64,000 bases of DNA, from the NCBI RefSeq assembly GCF_008369915.1, contig NZ_VSRN01000001.1, positions 6,692,501 to 6,756,500 of the forward strand, in the 5' to 3' direction. This DNA is from Dyadobacter sp. UC 10 (GTDB lineage: Bacteria; Bacteroidota; Bacteroidia; Cytophagales; Spirosomataceae). This document shows positions 7,640-13,895 of this stretch, piece after piece (within the stretch, counting starts at the first letter, position 1; each line of letters starts with the position of its first letter). Position numbers and translations under genes: made by a program. The notes beneath the pieces were generated by a model. It did no database searches and was not told the origin of the DNA. It saw nothing but the letters and a program-made list of their open reading frames with translations.

Positions 7640-9568
7640 TTACCTGGAATAAATCATACCCGATACCGTGTAACCGGTGCGGCCTTTGAAATTATAAACC
7701 ATCTCGACCGCCTGGTCCTGGATATATTTTGCCTTCATTTTCTTGTGAAAATCATCGGGCTGTTTCACTCCATTCACGATGAGTTCTTCCTGACTTAATT
7801 TGTAAGAAAGACTACCCTTATCCTTCACCAGTCCGGCGTCGGAAAGATCCTTGATAAGGGCATTTTGCTTTTTCTCAAACTCTTTACGGTCTTTTTCGGC
7901 ATTTTGTCTCGCCACTTCTGCCTTTTCACGGGCCTTTTCTGCTTCCTCCCTGTTATGGCCAGCGGCAATATGCATTTTCTCCGCCTCTTCACGTAATTTG
8001 ATGGCCTGGTGGCGAAGGTGCTCGGCCTGTTCGCGTATTTTCTCGGCAGCTTTCCGGCTGTCATCCGCATGCAATCTGCTTTGTTCCGCTGCATCCCTCA
8101 GGTTTTCAGCATTGGCGCGTTCGGTATCGGCCTTCGCGCGCATTTCGTCTGCGTTTCTACGCTCAACTTCAGCTCGCTCATGAGCCACTTTGATCTCCTG
8201 CTCTATCTGGTCGACCTCTTTTTCGTATAAGTCATATTGATCAGCCGGTATTTCCTTGCCGTCAATGTCCAGTGAAATAATTTTTCCAGCCTTTTTAACG
8301 ATCTGATATTCTTTACCGCCCGATGTAACGTGATAGGTACTCACACCTTCACTCGCCGAGTATACATTAGCTGAGTAAATGGTGTTATCTGATATAGCCC
8401 CCGTTTTCTTTTTTGGTAAAGTGTCAGGGTGATAGTCAGCATGTTGATTGGCAGGGTTTTGAATTGCTACCGATGCATTGATCTGCCGGTCTGTTGCCGG
8501 CTGTCTTTGTGGGTCGGATTTTGTCATTGCAGCCGAAAAAGCGGTTACAGCAACCAGACTTAGTGTTACAAATAATTTTTCCATGGCGTTTAATTGTTTA
8601 TTGTTTTGATAGATAATGCGTTTGATCCTGTCAAGCAGGTGGTTCCGCTTTCTTGAAAAAGCCAATCCTGCGGTCGGTCCTTTCAGGCTATATTCCTGGA
8701 AAGTGACCAGTGCATGTACCAAAGAATGACTGTCCTGCATGACCGAGATAGCCAGATCGTCGCAGCAATGCTCGCGTTCCTCCCGGATCAGCCCCGAAAG
8801 CCAGAGCAGTGCAGGATTGAAAAAGAATATATTTTCACAAACAATTTGCACAAGGTTGATCAGGTAATCACGGCGTTTGATATGCGCTAATTCGTGCAGC
8901 AGAATGGCTTCGATCTGTTCAGTACTGAGGTTGCACAACATTCCGATCGGAAGCAGGATGACCGGTTTCAAATAACCTGCCACCATAGGCACTTTGACCA
9001 AAGCCGACTCGAGTAACTGAACGGGTTGGGCTATACGCATCTTTCCGCAAAGTCTTCGTAAATGCGCTTCCCATTGTTCGTCAGGCTCGGTAACGCGCTG
9101 TGTCCTGATCTTTTTCAGGTAAAATAGACCACTGGCAGCACTAACTGATTTGAGGGTAAAAACAAATAGCCATATCGTAACAATCAGGGATGAATGCCCG
9201 GTGCAAAAGCGAATAGCCGGTTTAATCCAAAACTCTTTTAAGCTGGCTCCAAACGACTCACCGGGACTGTTGTTAAGATATATAGTAGTTTTTTTGTGTG
9301 ATACGAATTCGTAGGCATTCGAAAGTGACGCGCGACTATCTTCTGTTATTTGCAGCCAGAAAGTGCCCCCTGCCATCAATATAAATGCAAGTAGCAGGCC
9401 TGCAAGCAAATTATACCTCAGCGCCGGCTTTGATTTTTTCGTAAACCATAACACAACGCCGGCCAAAACTGCAATAATCAATCCCTGCCAGATTGAATGC
9501 ATCAGCATCAGACAAACCGACTGGACTAATTTTTCAACGAAAGACTGATTCCAAAAGCTCAAATCCAT
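7640..9568 (-). CDS. M56-family (BlaR1/MecR1-like) membrane metallopeptidase with a coiled-coil C-terminus
   Basis: A 642-residue membrane protein. Hydrophobic segments lie near 20-42, 52-70, 125-150 and 333-348. The gluzincin motif HELAHIKRRD (H225, E226, H229) sits on the cytoplasmic loop between segments three and four, with the downstream ExxCDDxA glutamate motif (REHCCDDLA, about 266-273). The family's C-terminal penicillin-binding sensor domain is missing. Instead, residues 447-572 form a highly charged Ala/Glu/Arg/Lys-rich helix with near-heptad spacing, followed by about 70 residues resembling a DUF-type tail. In the family, ligand sensing activates the protease, which inactivates the partner BlaI-type repressor; that repressor is encoded 16 bp upstream. 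The signal sensed here is unlikely to be a beta-lactam. Confidence 0.9.
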   Translation of the reverse strand: MDLSFWNQSFVEKLVQSVCLMLMHSIWQGLIIAVLAGVVLWFTKKSKPALRYNLLAGLLLAFILMAGGTFWLQITEDSRASLSNAYEFVSHKKTTIYLNNSPGESFGASLKEFWIKPAIRFCTGHSSLIVTIWLFVFTLKSVSAASGLFYLKKIRTQRVTEPDEQWEAHLRRLCGKMRIAQPVQLLESALVKVPMVAGYLKPVILLPIGMLCNLSTEQIEAILLHELAHIKRRDYLINLVQIVCENIFFFNPALLWLSGLIREEREHCCDDLAISVMQDSHSLVHALVTFQEYSLKGPTAGLAFSRKRNHLLDRIKRIIYQNNKQLNAMEKLFVTLSLVAVTAFSAAMTKSDPQRQPATDRQINASVAIQNPANQHADYHPDTLPKKKTGAISDNTIYSANVYSASEGVSTYHVTSGGKEYQIVKKAGKIISLDIDGKEIPADQYDLYEKEVDQIEQEIKVAHERAEVERRNADEMRAKADTERANAENLRDAAEQSRLHADDSRKAAEKIREQAEHLRHQAIKLREEAEKMHIAAGHNREEAEKAREKAEVARQNAEKDRKEFEKKQNALIKDLSDAGLVKDKGSLSYKLSQEELIVNGVKQPDDFHKKMKAKYIQDQAVEMVYNFKGRTGYTVSGMIYSR

Positions 9569-9584
9569 GGCTAACAGATTTATG

Positions 9585-9950
9585 TTATTTTTCCAGATTG
9601 TTCAAAAAACGCTTGATTTCGTCCAGCTCTTCCGACGAGGTTTTTTTATTCCCAAATAATTGCATGACCAGGCTGGTGGCAGAACCTTTGTACATGGAAT
9701 CGACAAACTTCTCAAGTAATGCCGTTTTCGTCCGATCCTCAGCCTCCGCCGGGCTATATACGTGTTTCATACTGCTTTCGTCGCGGAGCAATATTCCCTT
9801 CTCGGCCATAATTTGCATTAGCTTCAAAGTAGACGAATACTGAACCGCCCGTTTTTCCTCATTCAGCTTATCATTGACGAACCGGACGGTCGACGGACCA
9901 TGCTCCCAAAGCACCTGCAATATTTCCAATTCTGACTTAGTAGGTTCCAT
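9585..9950 (-). CDS. BlaI/MecI/CopY-family transcriptional repressor
   Basis: A 121-residue winged-helix repressor (Penicillinase_R). The N-terminal reading EPTKSELEILQVLWEHGPSTV is the family signature, a recognition helix follows (KRAVQYSSTLKLMQIM) and the C-terminal helices (SLVMQLFGN, ELDEIKRFLNNLEK) form the dimerisation arm. It is the first gene of a two-gene operon with the M56 peptidase (16-bp gap). The ATG at 9950 is preceded in frame by a GTG at 9956, which is also possible. Autoregulation is likely: a palindrome lies between the promoter elements upstream. Confidence 0.93.
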   Translation of the reverse strand: MEPTKSELEILQVLWEHGPSTVRFVNDKLNEEKRAVQYSSTLKLMQIMAEKGILLRDESSMKHVYSPAEAEDRTKTALLEKFVDSMYKGSATSLVMQLFGNKKTSSEELDEIKRFLNNLEK

Positions 9951-9977
9951 TTTCACGTTTTTAAATTACCAACACCT

Positions 9978-10007
9978 CAAAGGTAGGAAATTTTTCGTAC
10001 GAACAAA
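9978..10007 (-). promoter_or_regulatory. Bacteroidota-type promoter of the blaI-like operon
   Basis: On the minus strand TTTG (10007-10004) is followed by an 18-base spacer and an exact TAnnTTTG box, TACCTTTG (9985-9978). This matches the Bacteroidota housekeeping sigma consensus. The start of transcription would lie about 20 bases before the ATG at 9950. Confidence 0.65.
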
Positions 10008-10021
10008 TTTTTATGTTTGTT
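9994..10021. promoter_or_regulatory. Candidate operator: palindrome in the promoter spacer plus an overlapping inverted repeat
   Basis: TTCGTACGAA (9994-10003) is a perfect 10-bp palindrome lying inside the -33/-7 spacer. It is followed directly by AACAAA / TTTGTT (10002-10007 and 10016-10021), a 6-bp inverted repeat with 8 bases between arms that covers the -33 element. BlaI-type repressors bind dyads that overlap their own promoter, so this is the obvious candidate. It does not match the staphylococcal TACA/TGTA operator. Confidence 0.5.
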
Positions 10022-10043
10022 TTTTTACGCCATTGTCGACGCC

Positions 10044-10067
10044 ATTGTTGGTGTTGTCACCAACAAT
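10044..10067 (+). repeat. REP-like hairpin L1
   Basis: A perfect 10-bp stem (arm ATTGTTGGTG) with loop TTGT, preceded by CGCC and followed by CATGCA. A truncated start of another copy (CGCCATTGT) lies just before it at 10029-10037. Confidence 0.8.
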
Positions 10068-10090
10068 CATGCACAACGCGAAAGCGCAGC

Positions 10091-10208
10091 AGAGTTGATC
10101 CATATAGTGCGTCAAGCTATATTGAAGTCGGTGACAACACCAACTTCGGCACATACCGCACATACAAATTAATCCTAGTAGTGCGTAACGAATTAATAGG
10201 ATTCGGCC
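10091..10208 (-). pseudogene. Two degraded fragments of the RAYT 3' end
   Basis: Bases 10091-10127 and 10172-10208 each resemble the last codons and stop region of the transposase gene (the gene's own copy begins at 10431), with many substitutions and small indels. They are older and more decayed than the copy at 10268. The REP-like hairpin at 10125-10146 lies between them. Confidence 0.55.
10125..10146 (-). repeat. REP-like hairpin, inverted and degenerate
   Basis: Arm AAGTCGGTG, loop ACAA, arm CACCAACTT with one internal mismatch. Its loop orientation (ACAA) is opposite to L1-L3, making an inverted pair with L1. Confidence 0.6.
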
Positions 10209-10216
10209 TGTCCGCC

Positions 10217-10240
10217 ATTGTTGGTGTTGTCACCAACAAT
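10217..10240 (+). repeat. REP-like hairpin L2
   Basis: Identical to L1 over the 24-base hairpin, with the same CGCC and CATGCA flanks. It is followed by a small CGC/GCG mini-stem around an AAAA loop that also follows L3. Confidence 0.85.
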
Positions 10241-10267
10241 CATGCAAAACGCAAAAGCGCAGTAAAG

Positions 10268-10374
10268 TCAATCCATGTAGTGCGACAAGAATTCAAAAGG
10301 ATTCGGCCCCTGGTGATAGAACTGGTAGGAGCTATAAAAATATCGCGACTCATCAGCTGCCAGCGTCCATCCTC
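10268..10374 (-). pseudogene. Duplicated 3' fragment of the RAYT gene
   Basis: A near-identical copy of the last 107 bp of the transposase gene, including its TGA stop, produced by the 166-bp duplication. It lacks a start and the HUH motif, so it is not a functional gene. Confidence 0.8.
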
Positions 10375-10382
10375 TGTCCGCC

Positions 10383-10406
10383 ATTGTTGGTGTTGTCACC
10401 AACAAT
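10383..10406 (+). repeat. REP-like hairpin L3, adjacent to the RAYT stop
   Basis: The same 24-base hairpin as L1 and L2, lying 28 bp beyond the transposase stop codon. Between the two is a second short stem, GCGC around AAAA. L3 is the probable 3' end structure of the element. Confidence 0.85.
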
Positions 10407-10433
10407 CATGCACAGCGCAAAAGCGCACTAAAG

Positions 10434-10949
10434 TCAATCCATGTAGTGCGACAAGAATTCAAAAGGATTCGGCCCCTGGTGATAGAACTGGTAGGAGCTA
10501 TAAAAATATCGCGACTCGTCAGCTGCCAGCGTCCATCCTTTTTGTATTGGATTACGATGGATGTAATTCAACTTTTGTTCCAGTATCTCAGGCGAATACA
10601 GATCGATACTCAATGGATTTCTTTGCCAAAACTGATACTGACGATCCTTTGACCGCACTTCAAAACCTGATAATAATGGACTCTTGCTATCAACTAAATC
10701 GAATTTGATTTGCTGAGCCGTGTATTTCAAGAAATCCCGTTGCACATTCTGCAAAAGAAGATTCTTATTGATCCGCCATATCAAATGGATATGGTTTGGC
10801 ATAATTACGAAACCATGAATTTTGACTCGTCCGTTATTCACCAGAAATCTCATACTTTCGATGATGATATCCTTGTATTTATCTGACGCCAGAATGTCTT
10901 TCCAGCGAAGTATCGTCGCAGTAAAGAATTGAATGTAATGTGTTTCCAT
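10434..10949 (-). CDS. REP-associated tyrosine transposase (Y1_Tnp, IS200-like)
   Basis: A 171-residue single-domain HUH endonuclease. The metal-binding HUH motif is H53-I-H55 within FVIMPNHIHLIW, and the candidate catalytic tyrosine is Y129 within LNYIHRNPIQKG, the usual RAYT signature. The length fits the family. The ATG at 10949 was chosen because it opens the conserved domain (METHYIQFF). A duplicated copy of the same start lies 147 bp upstream in frame (11096) and would give a 220-residue form. RAYT proteins nick and join single-stranded DNA at REP hairpins; flanking inverted hairpins of one family support that role. The gene appears intact. Confidence 0.88.
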   Translation of the reverse strand: METHYIQFFTATILRWKDILASDKYKDIIIESMRFLVNNGRVKIHGFVIMPNHIHLIWRINKNLLLQNVQRDFLKYTAQQIKFDLVDSKSPLLSGFEVRSKDRQYQFWQRNPLSIDLYSPEILEQKLNYIHRNPIQKGWTLAADESRYFYSSYQFYHQGPNPFEFLSHYMD

Positions 10950-11010
10950 CAGCTTTTTCCCTTTTAGACGTCGAAGGAAAGCTTTGGTAACATGTTGGCG
11001 GATTGCATGC

Positions 11011-11032
11011 TCGTTGGTGACAACACCAACGA
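11011..11032 (-). repeat. REP-like hairpin R1, 5' of the RAYT gene
   Basis: Perfect 9-bp stem (arm TCGTTGGTG) with loop ACAA, followed by TGGCG. It is the reverse complement of the L type except that the third stem pair is C-G instead of T-A. Confidence 0.85.
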
Positions 11033-11157
11033 TGGCGGAAATGTCTTTCCAGCGAAGTATCGTCGCAGTAAAGAATTGAATGTAATGTGTTTCCATCAGC
11101 TTTTTCCCTTTTAGACGTCGAAGGAAAGCTTTGGTAACATGTTGGCGGATTGCATGC

Positions 11158-11179
11158 TCGTTGGTGACAACAGCAACGA
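11158..11179 (-). repeat. REP-like hairpin R2
   Basis: Same as R1 but with one stem mismatch (CAGCAACGA instead of CACCAACGA). It closes the second 147-bp unit. Confidence 0.8.
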
Positions 11180-11189
11180 TGGCGGAACG

Positions 11190-11309
11190 ATGGGGGAAAA
11201 TTGAATATAATCTGTTTCCATCGGCTTTTCCCTTAGACGTCGACAGAAAGCTTTGGTAACATGTTGGCGGATTGTATGCTCGTTGGTGACAACACCAACG
11301 ATGGCGAGA
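11190..11309. repeat. Third, degenerate and shortened copy of the 5' unit
   Basis: Contains a start-like METDYIQF reading (ATG at 11221 on the minus strand) and the same leader and hairpin R3, but has lost about 27 bp of coding sequence and has several substitutions. It is out of frame with the other two copies. Confidence 0.7.
11280..11301 (-). repeat. REP-like hairpin R3
   Basis: Identical to R1 (arm TCGTTGGTG, loop ACAA) and ending the third unit. Confidence 0.85.
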
Positions 11310-11329
11310 CATGTTGGCGGATCGCATGT

Positions 11330-11351
11330 TCGTTGGTGACAACACCAACGA
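11330..11351 (-). repeat. REP-like hairpin R4
   Basis: Identical stem and loop to R1 and R3, 50 bp beyond R3, in a short unit without coding sequence. A half hairpin (AACACCAACGATGGCG, 11359-11374) follows. Confidence 0.8.
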
Positions 11352-11388
11352 TGGCGGAAACACCAACGATGGCGAGGCGGACGCATCA

Positions 11389-11410
11389 TTGTCGGCGTTG
11401 TCACCAACAA
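11389..11410 (+). repeat. Degenerate REP-like hairpin in L orientation at the right edge
   Basis: Arm TTGTCGGCG, loop TTGT, arm CACCAACAA with two mismatches. Its orientation is opposite to R1-R4. Confidence 0.55.
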
Positions 11411-11438
11411 CAGCCGCCACAACGGCCGCCACCAACAT

Positions 11439-11470
11439 AAAAAATGCCGCCACCTCGCGGCAGCGGCATT
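11439..11470 (-). terminator. Rho-independent terminator of the isomerase gene
   Basis: On the minus strand, 20 bases past the stop of the 11490-12497 gene: stem AATGCCGC with its complement GCGGCATT around a 12-base loop, followed by a T tract (plus-strand A run 11439-11444). Confidence 0.8.
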
Positions 11471-11489
11471 TTCCTTATTACATGTTAGC

Positions 11490-12497
11490 CTAAGCCATCA
11501 ACGCTTTCCGTGCATACTCAACACACTTCGCTGTTTCCTTCACAGCATCCGAGCCCGCCGGTATTTCGTATTCCAGCTCGATGGTTGCCGGAAATTTGTA
11601 TTTCTTGCTACGCATTAGTTCAAGCACAGGAATAATCGGCGTGTCGCCGGAACCCCATACCACATTTGCTCCGCCATTCGCTTTGGATTTGCGATCCTTG
11701 ATGTGCATGCTCTTAATGTGCTCGTGTTTGGCATTGATGAGGTCAATCGGCTCGAAACCTGCCGCCACGTAATGCCCCATATCGAGGTTCATTGCATTGT
11801 ATTTCGACTGACCCAGTGCGGTATCCCACCAGGTTGGCGTTTGCTGAGTGTGCCCGTGATAGGCAATGAATGTTTTGTTTTTGGCAGCGATATCTCCCAA
11901 ACGCTTGGTTTGAGCCGAATCATTCGGCAATTCGACCGTCGCCTGATTTGCCCCCAATGCTTTTGCTGCGCGCAGTGCGTAATCGACTTCCGCATCCGTA
12001 TTATTTACGCCCAAAGCATTTGGCTTGTAAGCATAGATGGTTACACCTGCATCATTATACATTTTTCGCAGCTGCGTGAACTTATCCATCGAAACTTTGG
12101 CGCGCCATTCGGCCATTTTGGTACCATGCTCCTTCATGGCGGCCCTCTGGTCTTCCGTCATTTCCGGGCGCTTACCGTCCGGGCCGGGCGTCATATTCGG
12201 GCGTGGCGGCGCTTCCGGCGCTCCTGCAAACTGCTCAGGCGTATTGCCCATCATTTCGATCGCGCTGATATTACATTCAACGCAATATTTCAATATACTT
12301 TCCGCATCCTGCGGCATACTGCGCCACGAATAGGTAATCGCGCCGACCTGCACGCCGTTGAAAAGTGAATTCGGTTTGCCTAAGTTCTTGATATAAGCCG
12401 GTGCGCCGATAACAGGCGTACGGAGCAGCGCAAAACCTGCGGCTGCAAGTGCCGAGGTGCCTAAAAACCGACGTCTGGACAAGTCTTGATCTTCCAT
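11490..12497 (-). CDS. Sugar phosphate isomerase/epimerase-like TIM barrel, Tat signal
   Basis: A 335-residue protein with a clear twin-arginine signal (LSRRRFLGTSALAAAGFALL). The xylose-isomerase-like barrel carries the four expected metal ligand strands: ATVELPN (Glu), NLDMGHY (Asp, with His two residues on), SMHIKDR (His) and TIELEYE (Glu). A Pro/Glu-rich insertion near residues 92-125 is unlike the shorter paralogue at 4888-5802. Likely a periplasmic keto-sugar isomerase or epimerase of unknown substrate. It follows the double-thioredoxin gene after 27 bp and is probably cotranscribed with it; a terminator follows at 11439-11470. Confidence 0.87.
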   Translation of the reverse strand: MEDQDLSRRRFLGTSALAAAGFALLRTPVIGAPAYIKNLGKPNSLFNGVQVGAITYSWRSMPQDAESILKYCVECNISAIEMMGNTPEQFAGAPEAPPRPNMTPGPDGKRPEMTEDQRAAMKEHGTKMAEWRAKVSMDKFTQLRKMYNDAGVTIYAYKPNALGVNNTDAEVDYALRAAKALGANQATVELPNDSAQTKRLGDIAAKNKTFIAYHGHTQQTPTWWDTALGQSKYNAMNLDMGHYVAAGFEPIDLINAKHEHIKSMHIKDRKSKANGGANVVWGSGDTPIIPVLELMRSKKYKFPATIELEYEIPAGSDAVKETAKCVEYARKALMA

Positions 12498-12524
12498 GAG
12501 TTGTATAAATTTGGAATAGTTTGG

Positions 12525-13652
12525 TTAGTAATATCTGCCTACATATTTATTCTCGACAATCATTTTCTTCATTTTCGCCGGATCAATGGGCCCTTGTTGC
12601 GAATACACAATCTTTCCACCCGGCTCAACGAGTAAAGTATAAGGTAAAGCGCCCTGCCATTTCGGGTCTACTGCCTCGATTAGCTTATATTTATCATCCA
12701 CATTAAAAATGTAATTGGGATTGGAAGCATATTTTCCCTGCAAAAATTTCAATGCTTTTGCCTTTTTATCCGGACTATCGGCGCTGATAGAGACAAACTC
12801 GAAATCGCGGCCCCTGTACATGTGATGCATCGTCATAAAATCAGGGAATTCAGTTACACAAGGCCCGCACCACGTTGCCCAAACGTTGATCAGCCGAAGC
12901 TTATCCGTCTTATTTTGAATCAATTCCTTCAAACCGGCTTCGTCGATCGTTTCCAGCTTTACCGGTTCTTTGGCCCAGCCAGCCTGCTCGCTTTGCGCCC
13001 CGGATTCCTTTGCCGCCCATTTCATTGAACAGCCGAACGTTTTGGTATTTGCTACCGGAACAGGCTTGCCTGCAACCAGTGCCTCAATTGCATTTCTGGC
13101 GTCCATATTTTTAGGCGTGCCGGTTGGTTTTTCTACATCGTCGATTCTACCGTTGTACTGCAATTTTCGGCTTTTGTCAAATATAAAAATATGAGGCGTC
13201 GCTACCGGGCCGTACGCCAAAGCCGTTTTCTGATCATCTCCATCATATAAATAGGGGAAGTTATAACCCATATCTTTTGCCCGGATCTTCATTTCATCGT
13301 AAGTATCACTCAGGTCTGTATAACCCAGTTCATCAAGCCGGATCGCTTTGGGATCATTGGAAGAAATAGCAATTACGGCTACCTTTTTCGTCTTAAAATC
13401 AGCGGCTAATGCTTTAATACGTCCTTCGTAAGCTTGTGCAGTCGGACAGTGGTTGCAGGTAAAAACGATTGCCAGAACTTCGGCGGCGGCAAAACTTTTC
13501 AATGAATAACGTTTTCCGTCTGTTCCGAGCAAATTGAAATCCGGTGCTGCCGCACCGATTTTCAGCGTTTCCGGTTGATCCGCGCTCATTACTTTGCCGG
13601 CGGCTACCAATAGAATAAACAACAAGACTGAAATTCTGTAACGTGAGCACAT
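12525..13652 (-). CDS. Secreted double-thioredoxin-fold protein (AhpC/TSA-like plus TlpA-like)
   Basis: A 375-residue protein with a signal peptide (to about residue 24, VMSA). Two thioredoxin-fold domains follow. The first (about 33-190) resembles redoxins of the AhpC/TSA type, with CNHCP at its active site and cis-Pro in VATPHIF. The second (about 230-370) is TlpA/ResA-like, with WCGPC and LPYTLLV. Both CXXC sites are intact, so disulfide exchange in the periplasm is likely. Fusion of the two types is a known Bacteroidota arrangement. It is probably the first gene of an operon with the isomerase downstream; any functional link between them is unclear. Confidence 0.87.
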   Translation of the reverse strand: MCSRYRISVLLFILLVAAGKVMSADQPETLKIGAAAPDFNLLGTDGKRYSLKSFAAAEVLAIVFTCNHCPTAQAYEGRIKALAADFKTKKVAVIAISSNDPKAIRLDELGYTDLSDTYDEMKIRAKDMGYNFPYLYDGDDQKTALAYGPVATPHIFIFDKSRKLQYNGRIDDVEKPTGTPKNMDARNAIEALVAGKPVPVANTKTFGCSMKWAAKESGAQSEQAGWAKEPVKLETIDEAGLKELIQNKTDKLRLINVWATWCGPCVTEFPDFMTMHHMYRGRDFEFVSISADSPDKKAKALKFLQGKYASNPNYIFNVDDKYKLIEAVDPKWQGALPYTLLVEPGGKIVYSQQGPIDPAKMKKMIVENKYVGRYY

Positions 13653-13895
13653 AAGTCTGGCAGTTTAATTTCAACATTAATTTAAGCCAAAAGAAATAAC
13701 ACTCCAACAAAATACTGTTTTTGTACCATATTGTGATTTTAAAAGTGGCGAGAATGAATTTTGTAGAAATATTAAACTTGTCCAACCACTTGATGTGGGA
13801 TTATTCTGAATTTCCAGGAAAGTGCTGACATACTGCTGTCATACAGCCTGACTTACTTTGAATATAAATAACTGATCAACTAAAAAGATATCAAA

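Larger units (their letters stand above)
10209..10540. repeat. 166-bp tandem duplication containing a hairpin and the RAYT 3' end
   Basis: Two adjacent units (10209-10374 and 10375-10540) are identical except for about half a dozen positions. Each holds hairpin plus 3' flank plus about 107 bp of transposase coding sequence. The second unit is the end of the intact gene; the first is a copy downstream of it. The period is 166 bp, not a multiple of three. Confidence 0.85.
10894..11187. repeat. 147-bp in-frame tandem duplication of the RAYT 5' end
   Basis: Two adjacent units (10894-11040 and 11041-11187) are almost identical. Each contains the first 56 bp of the gene, its leader and one hairpin (R1 or R2). 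Because 147 is 49 codons, the reading frame runs unbroken through both copies. Confidence 0.88.
10028..11410. mobile_element. REP/RAYT-type island: HUH transposase flanked by inverted REP-like hairpins and tandem duplications
   Basis: A single intact IS200-like transposase gene (10434-10949) is bordered by nine recognisable hairpins of one family plus a half copy. Those on the 3' side of the gene read CGCC then hairpin then CATGCA on the plus strand. Those on the 5' side read the reverse complement, so the two sides face each other across the gene. This is the arrangement known for REP-associated tyrosine transposases. On both sides the units between hairpins contain copies of the adjoining gene end. 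The left edge lies about 20 bases upstream of the blaI-like promoter; the right edge abuts the terminator of the isomerase gene. Confidence 0.8.

Noticed and set aside
7640..9950. Reading the BlaI/M56 pair as a beta-lactam resistance operon
   Set aside because: No beta-lactamase is encoded in the neighbourhood and the sensor domain is not a penicillin-binding fold.
10013..10708. Plus-strand reading through the REP island
   Set aside because: It crosses hairpins and the antisense of the transposase gene, and has no recognisable domain.
10022..11440. Possible CRISPR array because of regularly repeated palindromic sequence
   Set aside because: Units are 50, 147, 166 and about 173 bp, and the sequences between hairpins are duplicated pieces of the transposase gene rather than unique spacers. 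No cas gene is nearby.
10950..11453. Long N-terminal extension of the transposase (339-residue reading)
   Set aside because: The part upstream of the conserved domain is translation of repeated hairpins and non-coding leader. Only the region from 10949, or 11096 at most, makes biological sense.
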